This document shows positions 58,223-64,000 of a stretch of 64,000 nucleotides of DNA, in pieces (position 1 is the first letter of the stretch; each line of letters begins with the position of its first letter). The stretch is taken from contig CP136010.1 in assembly GCA_030263805.2 (NCBI GenBank), positions 1,255,001 through 1,319,000 on the forward strand, in the 5' to 3' direction. Under the pieces are notes generated by a model that was not told where the DNA came from, searched no databases, and worked only from the letters and a program-made list of their open reading frames with translations. The DNA comes from Pseudomonas sp. FeN3W (GTDB lineage: Bacteria > Pseudomonadota > Gammaproteobacteria > Pseudomonadales > Pseudomonadaceae). The position numbers and the translations under genes are program-made.

Positions 58223-59093
58223 GGGTGGCCTCCATGCGGGACGGGGCGGGTTGCAGCAGGCCGGCCAGCCATGCGCGCTGGTGCCGCTCGTGTTGACGGG
58301 CGCGAAGCTTCTCGCGCAGGTGTGGCAGTACCTCCTGTAGCGTCAACTGGCCCGCGGGATGGATCGCCTCGCAGAACACCAGGTGAAACCCCATCGGCGT
58401 CTCCACCACCGGGCCGATCTCGCCTGCGCGCAGGGCGAACAGGCAGGCTTCCAGCTGCGGATAGAGCATGCCGGGGCGTACCAGGCCGAGGTTCCCGCCG
58501 TCCATCGCCGAAGGGCATTCGGAATGTTTCAGTGCCTGTTCGGCGAAGCGCTGCGGCTTGCGCAACAGACGCTCGGCGATCAGGTTGATGCGGCGCCAGG
58601 CGCTGGTCCGGCCGTTCTCCGGGAAATCCTCGTTGATGGTGATCAGGATATGCCGCGCCAGGCGCGTGGCGGGCCGCACGAAGCGTTCCGGATGTGTGAA
58701 GTAGTACAGGCTGACATCCGTGTCGGTGATTTCCGGCAGCCCGGCGCAGACGCGCTGCAACACCGTCTCGACCTTGAGCTCGCGGGCCAGCAGCTGGCGC
58801 AGCCCGGCCTCGTCGAGGCCGCTGTCGGCCAGCGCCTTGCGCAGCGCGAGCGGGTCCTCGTAGCGGGCGGCGATCTGCGCCCAGGCTTCGTCGACCTGCT
58901 CGTCCGGAATCACCACGCCGCAGGCCTCGGCGCTGTGCAGCACGGCATTCTCCAGCTGCAGCTGGCGACCGGCGATGCGCTCGGCCTGCTCGCGCTGCGG
59001 CGTGCTGAGGGCGGCCGGGTCACAACCGAAGCGCTCGTGGGCGATCTTCAGCAGCTGGTAGCGGGCGCCGCCGGCAACGGGATCAATGCTCAT
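58215..59093 (-). CDS. nifM: Nitrogenase reductase maturation PPIase NifM
   Basis: A 292-residue protein needed for folding and activity of NifH. The N-terminal helical SurA-like part is followed by a parvulin-type PPIase domain (about 145-250): RHILITINEDFPENGRTSAWRRI, CPSAMDGGNLGLVRPGMLYPQLEACLFALRAGEIGPVVETPMGFHLVFCE. The start at 59093 (MSIDPVAGGARYQLL) is the family start and overlaps nifZ by 11 bases. The stop overlaps clpX. Confidence 0.93.
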   Translation of the reverse strand: MSIDPVAGGARYQLLKIAHERFGCDPAALSTPQREQAERIAGRQLQLENAVLHSAEACGVVIPDEQVDEAWAQIAARYEDPLALRKALADSGLDEAGLRQLLARELKVETVLQRVCAGLPEITDTDVSLYYFTHPERFVRPATRLARHILITINEDFPENGRTSAWRRINLIAERLLRKPQRFAEQALKHSECPSAMDGGNLGLVRPGMLYPQLEACLFALRAGEIGPVVETPMGFHLVFCEAIHPAGQLTLQEVLPHLREKLRARQHERHQRAWLAGLLQPAPSRMEATHD

Positions 59094-59553
59094 GCTCGCC
59101 TCCCACTTGCGCGTCGGCCCAGGCCAGGCTCGCCTCGGGCACCTGCAGCACCCGGCCGTCGCCGAAATAGACGTGGTACTGGATGCCGCCGGGCAGGTCA
59201 CGCAGCACCTTCTCAATGCTGCCGGCGCGGCCCTGCTCCACCACCACCTCGCCGCGCACGGCAAGGCTGCGGGTGGCGATCACCTGGTCGCGGAACTCGA
59301 ACAGGTTGGGTATCCAGGGGTCCGACGCCGGAATCAGCTCCTCCTCGCGGCAACCCACCGTGCAGCCCTGCTCGAGGAAATGCACGCGGTAGATCAGTTG
59401 ATCCTGCAGGTAGGTGCCGACGTCGTAGACGCAGCCCACCGCGCCACGGCGCATCAGCAGGGCGCCGGTGTCCTTGCCGGGATAGGTGCCGTCGTTGCGC
59501 ACGTTGCGGATCAGCCTTACGGCCTGGCCATATTCGTAGAGCGGCAGGCTCAT
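59083..59553 (-). CDS. nifZ: Nitrogen fixation protein NifZ
   Basis: A 156-residue protein supporting P-cluster formation in the MoFe protein. Two related small beta domains are visible: YEYGQAVRLIRNVRNDGTYPGKDTGALLMRRGAVGCVYDVGTYLQDQLIYRVHFLEQG, and FEFRDQVIATRSLAVRGEVVVEQGRAGSIEKVLRDL with YHVYFGDGRVLQVPEASLAW. It starts at 59553. The stop overlaps nifM. Confidence 0.93.
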   Translation of the reverse strand: MSLPLYEYGQAVRLIRNVRNDGTYPGKDTGALLMRRGAVGCVYDVGTYLQDQLIYRVHFLEQGCTVGCREEELIPASDPWIPNLFEFRDQVIATRSLAVRGEVVVEQGRAGSIEKVLRDLPGGIQYHVYFGDGRVLQVPEASLAWADAQVGGEHEH

Positions 59554-59572
59554 GGCGCTCACCTCCTGCGGA

Positions 59573-59920
59573 TCAGCCCAGCAGTTGATCGAAAGGCACG
59601 AAGGTCGTCTGCGGTTCGTGCATGCGGAAGACCTTGAAGACCTTCTCGGTCTGCGCGTCGGAAGCGACGAAATCTTCGTAGGCACGCCCCAGCAGCCGGC
59701 GATAGACCGCATGCCGCACGGCATCCGGCAGATGCTCGATGTCGCCGGCCTGGCACAGGTAGTCGTGATAGCGCTGCATGATGTGCAGGCGGTTGACCTG
59801 GACCACGGACGGCACGAAGGGCACGCCGAAGAAGTTCAGGAAGTCCTCGGCGGACACCAGCTCTTCCAGCGCCTCGTCCAGAGGCCCGTCCAGGTTCGGT
59901 TCGGCGGCGTATTCGCTCAT
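59573..59920 (-). CDS. nifW: Nitrogenase stabilising protein NifW
   Basis: A 115-residue protein that protects or helps assemble the MoFe protein. The family pattern ELVSAEDFLNFFGVPFVPSVVQVNRLHIMQRYHDYL and TEKVFKVFRMHEPQTTFVPFDQLLG is complete. The start ATG at 59920 overlaps the stop of the upstream unknown gene by 4 bases. Small gap (19 bp) to nifZ. Confidence 0.94.
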   Translation of the reverse strand: MSEYAAEPNLDGPLDEALEELVSAEDFLNFFGVPFVPSVVQVNRLHIMQRYHDYLCQAGDIEHLPDAVRHAVYRRLLGRAYEDFVASDAQTEKVFKVFRMHEPQTTFVPFDQLLG

Positions 59921-60456
59921 GGGCGTGTCTCCAGGGTGGCGGCAGAGGGAAAGGTGAGGATGGTGGCGTCGTTGGCCGCCAGCACCTCGAGCAGCAGGCG
60001 CGCGCCGAGGCGGTTGTCCGCGTCCAGCTCGACGACCTTCGCCAGCATCGCCTTGCCCTGGCCGAACAGGCCCAGGCGCAGGCTCAGGTAACCGGCGCCC
60101 TTGAGCGCCAGCAGATGAAAACGCAGCAGGCCGATGGCGCCGGGCGCCACGCGCGCCAGGCAGTCGGCATCGAGTGCGCGCCAGTCCGTGGGCAAGCCCA
60201 GCCGCGGCGCGACCACGTCCAGCACCTGCGCGGCGATGCCCAGCGCATCGGCATGGCGATGCTGGTAGAAGTAGAAGCGGTAGAGCCCGACCAGCACGCT
60301 GAGGTCGCCCGGTGCCAGCGCCTGCGCCGTCAGCAGCGGCCGCTCCGCCATGCCGGTGGCGTACTGCGCCGACGCCTCGTCCAGCAGCGCCGCGACGCGT
60401 GGCTGGCGCGGCTCGTCGAAATACAGGCCGTCGCCGTCGAAATCCTGCAGGTCCAT
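59917..60456 (-). CDS. Unknown nif-operon protein, TPR-like helical
   Basis: A 179-residue protein inside the nif operon, between cysE and nifW. It looks all-helical with TPR-like segments (LSVLVGLYRFYFYQHRHADALGIAAQVL and AGYLSLRLGLFGQGKAMLAKVVELDADNRLGARLLLEVLA). No signal peptide or membrane segment. It starts 12 bp after cysE and its stop overlaps nifW, so it is co-translated with nif genes. I do not recognise a named family; a scaffold role in maturation is only an inference. Confidence 0.8.
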   Translation of the reverse strand: MDLQDFDGDGLYFDEPRQPRVAALLDEASAQYATGMAERPLLTAQALAPGDLSVLVGLYRFYFYQHRHADALGIAAQVLDVVAPRLGLPTDWRALDADCLARVAPGAIGLLRFHLLALKGAGYLSLRLGLFGQGKAMLAKVVELDADNRLGARLLLEVLAANDATILTFPSAATLETRP

Positions 60457-60468
60457 GGGCGCGCTCCG

Positions 60469-61212
60469 TCAGCGCCCGGCCATGGCCGGGCAATCGTTGT
60501 CACACAGGCTGTTGTCCGGCTGGCACTCCTGGTAGCGCCGCTGCTGGCTGCCGGCGGCGACCAGGCCGCCCTGCTCGACCTGCTTCTCCAGGCTGTCCAG
60601 GCGTTCCAGCAGGCAGGCGATGGCCTTGCCCACCGGGTCGGGGATCAGGTGATGATCGAGATCGATGCCATGCGCATTGGGTCGGCCAGCCTCGCGCAGA
60701 CGCACCACCTTGCCGGGGATACCGACCACCGTGCAGCCGTCCGGCACGTCCTGCACCACCACCGAATTGGCACCGACCCGGGCATTGCGGCCGATGCTGA
60801 TCGGCCCGAGGATCTTCGCCCCGGCGCCGACCAGCACGCCATCGCCCAGGGTCGGGTGGCGCTTGCCCTTGCGCCAGCTGGTGCCGCCCAGCGTCACGCC
60901 GTGGTAGAGGGTGACGTCATCGCCGATCTCGGCGGTCTCGCCGATCACCACGCCGGCGCCGTGGTCGATGAAGAAGCGTGCGCCGATACGGGCACCGGGG
61001 TGGATATCGACATTGCTCAGCAGCCGCCCGGCGAAACTCAGCAGGCGCGCCAGGTAGCGCCACTGGCGGCGCCACAGGCGGTGTGCGAGGCGATAGAGCA
61101 TGATCGCGTGCACACCCGGATAGGTGGTCAGCACCTCCAGCGTGGAACGCGCGGCGGGGTCGCGCTGGAACACGCAACGCACGTCGTCGCGGCATTCGCG
61201 GTACAGGCTCAT
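60469..61212 (-). CDS. cysE: Serine O-acetyltransferase CysE, nif-operon copy
   Basis: A 247-residue acetyl-CoA:serine acetyltransferase making O-acetylserine for cysteine, sulfur source for NifS. The catalytic core and left-handed beta-helix are seen in [65 protein letters not shown] and [12 protein letters not shown] Cys-containing C-terminal tail ([18 protein letters not shown]) extends beyond the helix. It overlaps nifV by 4 bases. Confidence 0.92.
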   Translation of the reverse strand: MSLYRECRDDVRCVFQRDPAARSTLEVLTTYPGVHAIMLYRLAHRLWRRQWRYLARLLSFAGRLLSNVDIHPGARIGARFFIDHGAGVVIGETAEIGDDVTLYHGVTLGGTSWRKGKRHPTLGDGVLVGAGAKILGPISIGRNARVGANSVVVQDVPDGCTVVGIPGKVVRLREAGRPNAHGIDLDHHLIPDPVGKAIACLLERLDSLEKQVEQGGLVAAGSQQRRYQECQPDNSLCDNDCPAMAGR

Positions 61213-62357
61213 GCGGCACCTCCGGCCAGGGCCAGGCCCTGTTCGCACAGTTGCTGGTAGAAACCCTGCAGGTCGGCGCGCTGCGGGCTGCGCTTGGTCT
61301 GCGTGGAGAAGCGGCGGATGCAGCCGAGCAACGCGCGGCTCTGCCACTGCTCGAGCTCGATGCCCAGTTCGCGGTAGCTCAGCTCGACCATGTGCGCGCC
61401 GGAATGCTTGCCCAGCACCAGGCTGTGGCTGCGGCCGAGTTCGTCGGGATTGAGCCCCTCGTAGTTGCGCCGGTGCTTGAGCAACCCGTCGACGTGGATG
61501 CCCGCCTCGTGGGTGAACACCCCGGCGCCGACCACGCTCTTCTGCCACGCCACCTGGCGCCCGGAGGCCTGCTCCACCAGCGCGGAGATCGAGGGAATGC
61601 CGCGCACGTCGATGCCGCAGTCGATGCCGTGCAGTTGCTTGAGCGCCAGCGCGCATTCCTCCAGCGCGGCGTTGCCGGCCCGCTCGCCGAGGCCGTTGAC
61701 CGTGGTGTTGATGTGCGTGGCGCCGCCCCTGACCGCCGCCAGGGTGTTGGCCGTGGCCAGGCCGAAGTCGTCGTGGGCGTGCACTTCCAGCTCCAGGTCC
61801 AGGCGCTCGGCGAGAAAGCGGAAGCGCTCGTGCATGGCGAACGGCTCCATCACCCCCACCGTGTCGGCGAAGCGCAGCCGCCGCGCGCCGGCGGCCTGGG
61901 CGACCTCCGCCACGCGAACGATGAACTCCAGGTCGGCACGCGAGGCGTCCTCGCCGCCCAGGCAGACGTCCAGCCCGGCGTCGCGCGCCGCCCCCACCAG
62001 CCGTGCGACCTCGCGCAGCGCCCAGTCACGATCGCGGCCGAGCTTGTATTGCAGCATCAGGTCCGAGACCGGCAACGACAGGTCGACCATGTCCACGCCG
62101 GTGCCGCAGGCCGCCAGCAGGTCGGCGTCGCACAGCCGGCACCAGGCCAGCAGCCGCGCCGGCAGGGCCAGCCCGGCGATGGCGCGCATCACCTCGCACT
62201 CCTCCTCGCCCATGCCGGGGATGCCGATCTCCAGCTCCGGCACGCCGAGCGCCGCCAGGGCGCGGGCGATGGCGAGCTTCTCCTCGGCGCTGAAGGCGAC
62301 CCCGGCGCTCTGTTCGCCGTCGCGCAGGGTGGTGTCGTCGATGATCACTGTGCTCAT
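61209..62357 (-). CDS. nifV: Homocitrate synthase NifV
   Basis: A 382-residue enzyme condensing acetyl-CoA and 2-oxoglutarate to homocitrate, the organic ligand of FeMo-co. It starts [25 protein letters not shown] with the conserved RDGEQ. It has [19 protein letters not shown] (metal site) and [25 protein letters not shown]. The start at 62357 is chosen over 62384 by family alignment. It ends at the cysE overlap. Confidence 0.95.
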   Translation of the reverse strand: MSTVIIDDTTLRDGEQSAGVAFSAEEKLAIARALAALGVPELEIGIPGMGEEECEVMRAIAGLALPARLLAWCRLCDADLLAACGTGVDMVDLSLPVSDLMLQYKLGRDRDWALREVARLVGAARDAGLDVCLGGEDASRADLEFIVRVAEVAQAAGARRLRFADTVGVMEPFAMHERFRFLAERLDLELEVHAHDDFGLATANTLAAVRGGATHINTTVNGLGERAGNAALEECALALKQLHGIDCGIDVRGIPSISALVEQASGRQVAWQKSVVGAGVFTHEAGIHVDGLLKHRRNYEGLNPDELGRSHSLVLGKHSGAHMVELSYRELGIELEQWQSRALLGCIRRFSTQTKRSPQRADLQGFYQQLCEQGLALAGGAA

Positions 62358-62401
62358 GACTGCCTCCAGATAGTGCAATGTCACGGCGGGTCTGCGTTTT
62401 C

Positions 62402-62462
62402 GTAGGAGCCGGCTTGCCGGCGATGCTTTCGATCAGCTGATCGCCAGCAAGCTGGCTCCTAC
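62402..62462. repeat. REP-type palindromic repeat pair between nifS and nifV
   Basis: GTAGGAGCCGGCTTGCCGGCGAT at the left (62402-62424) and ATCGCCAGCAAGCTGGCTCCTAC at the right form an inverted pair, 61 bp in all. This is the usual form of a Pseudomonas REP doublet, with the GTAGGAGC tails. It breaks the otherwise tight nif operon spacing. Confidence 0.85.
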
Positions 62463-62492
62463 ACAGGGGGCCACACCTTGGGTTGACCCGCC

Positions 62493-63701
62493 CTAGGCGT
62501 AGACCGGTGCGAACGACTCGCCCACGTCCTCGGCCGGGCCGTTGCCGCTCCAGTAGGGCGACAGCTTGCGCAGCTGGGCGATGATCGGTGGCACCTCGCG
62601 GATCACGTAGTCGACCTGCTCCTCGGTGGTGTAGCGCGACAGCGAGAAGCGCACGCTGCCGTGGGCCGCCGTGTAGGGGATGTCCATCGCCCGCATCACA
62701 TGCGAGGGTTCCAGCGAGCCGGAGGTGCAGGCCGAGCCGCTGGAGGCGGCGATGCCGACCTTGTTCAGCAGCAGCAGGATGGCCTCGCCCTCGATGTACT
62801 CGAAGGCGATGTTGGCGGTGTTCGGCAGGCGGTTGTCCGGGTCGCCGGTGACGAAGGCATGGGGCACCGCGGCGAGGATGCCGGCCTCGAGCCTGTCGCG
62901 CAGGCGCCGGACCTCGGTGTTCTCGTGCTCCATGAAGGCCAGCGCGCGCTCGGCGGCGACCCCCAGGCCGACGATCGACGCCGCGTTCTCGGTGCCGGCG
63001 CGGCGTCCGCGCTCCTGGTGACCGCCGCGCAGCAGCGGACGGAAGCGCGTGCCGCGGCGCAGGTAGAGCACGCCGACGCCCTTGGGCGCATGCAGCTTGT
63101 GGCCGGACAGCGAGAGCATGTGGATGGCGCTGTCCTCGAGGTTCATCGGCACCTTGCCGACCGCCTGCACCGCATCGGTGTGGAACATGATGCCGGCGTC
63201 GTCGGCCATCTGCGCCATCCGCTCCACCGGGAACAGCGTGCCGGTCTCGTTGTTGGCCCACATCACCGAGACGATGGCCACGTCGTCGTCGAGCAGCGCG
63301 GCGTACTCGTCCAGGTCCAGGCGGCCCTTCTTGTCCACCTTGAGCTTGTGCACGCTGTAGCCGTCCTCGGCCAGATGGTCGCACAGGCTGAGGATCGCCG
63401 GATGCTCGACCACCGTGGTGATGATGGTCTTGCGCTCGGGCTGGGCCTTGAGCGCCGAGAGGATCGCGGTGGAGTCGGCCTCGGTGCCGCAGGAGGTGAA
63501 CACGATTTCCGAGTCGAACTCGGCGCCCAGCAGCCGCTGCACGCTCTGCCGGGCCTTCTTCAGCGCCATGCCGACCTGGTTGCCGAAACTGTGCATCGAC
63601 GACGGGTTGCCGAACTGCTCGGTGAAGAACGGCAGCATGGCCTGCACCACTTCGTCATCGACACGGGTGGTCGCGTTGTTGTCGAGATAGATGCCGTTCA
63701 T
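62493..63701 (-). CDS. nifS: Cysteine desulfurase NifS
   Basis: A 402-residue PLP enzyme that delivers sulfur from cysteine to NifU for Fe-S clusters. The start is MNGIYLDNNATTRVDDEVVQAM at 63701. The PLP Lys is in SLSGHKLHAPKG (about residue 202) and the sulfur-accepting Cys in ASSGSACTSGSLEPSH (about 325). One base separates it from the nifU stop. An upstream ATG at 63737 lies inside nifU and is not used. Confidence 0.96.
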   Translation of the reverse strand: MNGIYLDNNATTRVDDEVVQAMLPFFTEQFGNPSSMHSFGNQVGMALKKARQSVQRLLGAEFDSEIVFTSCGTEADSTAILSALKAQPERKTIITTVVEHPAILSLCDHLAEDGYSVHKLKVDKKGRLDLDEYAALLDDDVAIVSVMWANNETGTLFPVERMAQMADDAGIMFHTDAVQAVGKVPMNLEDSAIHMLSLSGHKLHAPKGVGVLYLRRGTRFRPLLRGGHQERGRRAGTENAASIVGLGVAAERALAFMEHENTEVRRLRDRLEAGILAAVPHAFVTGDPDNRLPNTANIAFEYIEGEAILLLLNKVGIAASSGSACTSGSLEPSHVMRAMDIPYTAAHGSVRFSLSRYTTEEQVDYVIREVPPIIAQLRKLSPYWSGNGPAEDVGESFAPVYA

Positions 63702-63702
63702 C

Positions 63703-64000
63703 TCACACCTCCGCCATCGCGCTGTGGGCCGGGGCACTGACCGGGACCACCTTGACGAACTCGCCGAGTTCCTCGATCAGCCGCTGCTGGATGCCGGACA
63801 GCGTCATGCTCGCCATCTGGCAGCCGGTGCAGGCGCCGGTCAGCTTGACGTAGACGTTCTTGCCCTCGACATCCAGCAGTTCGACGTCGCCGTGGTCGCG
63901 CTGCAGGGTCGGGCGGATCGATTCGAGCACCCTTTCGATACGGCGGATGCGCTGCAGGTTGGTCATGGGCTGCGCGGCAGGCGCCGCTTGCGCTGCCTCC
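63703..64000 (-). CDS. nifU: Fe-S scaffold protein NifU, C-terminal part
   Basis: The frame runs off the right edge, so only the C-terminal part is visible. It shows an Ala/Gln/Pro-rich linker and the NifU C-terminal domain ([64 protein letters not shown]), where the CxxC of ACTGC holds a transient Fe-S cluster. An ATG at 63966 lies inside the linker and is not the true start. Confidence 0.95.
   Translation of the reverse strand, partial: EAAQAAPAAQPMTNLQRIRRIERVLESIRPTLQRDHGDVELLDVEGKNVYVKLTGACTGCQMASMTLSGIQQRLIEELGEFVKVVPVSAPAHSAMAEV

Noticed and set aside
56897..58588. A 563-residue plus-strand ORF opposite clpX and nifM
   Set aside because: Antisense to two conserved genes and without domain signatures.
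62358..62400. A sigma54 promoter directly before nifV
   Set aside because: No GG-N10-GC arrangement with acceptable flanks is present in this stretch.
62026..63384. A 452-residue minus-strand frame across nifS and nifV
   Set aside because: It is an out-of-frame shadow, Arg/Gly/Ala-rich, crossing two real genes.

Overview
The window reads as chromosomal DNA of a high-GC, nitrogen-fixing Pseudomonas of the stutzeri group (Stutzerimonas). The htrB-minCDE-rluA order, the flg/che cluster, the rsmA-tRNA-lysC-alaS block and the rnd-ycgL neighbourhood are typical of Pseudomonas. The right end carries a nif block (nifU-nifS-nifV-cysE-orf-nifW-nifZ-nifM-clpX-nifF) of the kind known from P. stutzeri and Azotobacter. 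The species call is an inference from gene content; no search was run.

Positions 1-5350 are one end of a foreign integrated element. It holds a primase/helicase gene cut cleanly by an IS30-family insertion, a cluster of GGTGACA repeats, a small unknown gene, an IS3-family insertion and a large serine recombinase. The recombinase lies directly beside a pirin gene that has lost its N-terminal part, so the element most likely integrated into pirin. The other end lies outside the window.

Positions 6000-19500 are housekeeping chromosome: a lipid A acyltransferase, the Min division-site system, a pseudouridine synthase, a methyltransferase, aspartyl aminopeptidase, a quinone oxidoreductase, the Prc protease, an EAL-CBS-GGDEF protein, small regulators and a ComEA-like protein. 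Positions 19600-35700 are the flagellar rod/hook/chaperone cluster with cheR, cheV, flgA, flgM, flgN and a PilZ brake protein. It has two sigma54-type promoters (before flgB and flgF), a terminator separating flgE from flgF, and a textbook sigma28 promoter before flgM.

Positions 35800-55940 hold a tRNA-Arg, two tiny exported or membrane proteins, the ribbon-helix-helix regulator amrZ, the sodium-pump oxaloacetate decarboxylase oadGAB, mgtE, three more tRNAs, rsmA, lysC, alaS, ltaE, an M61-like protein, ycgN, ycgL, rnd, a rhodanese, a FadL porin and a secreted glutathione peroxidase.

From about 55990 to the right edge lies the nif region. Its genes are tightly packed with short overlaps and serve cofactor assembly (NifU/NifS iron-sulfur supply, NifV homocitrate, CysE serine acetylation for cysteine) and nitrogenase maturation (NifW, NifZ, NifM). 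A ClpX paralogue follows, and nifF (flavodoxin) has its own NifA/sigma54 promoter. The most interesting points are the pirin-integrated element with P4-like iterons, the unknown nif ORF at 59917-60456, the ClpX paralogue with an altered substrate loop, the nifF promoter architecture, and an apparent insertion of about 100 residues in the hook protein FlgE.
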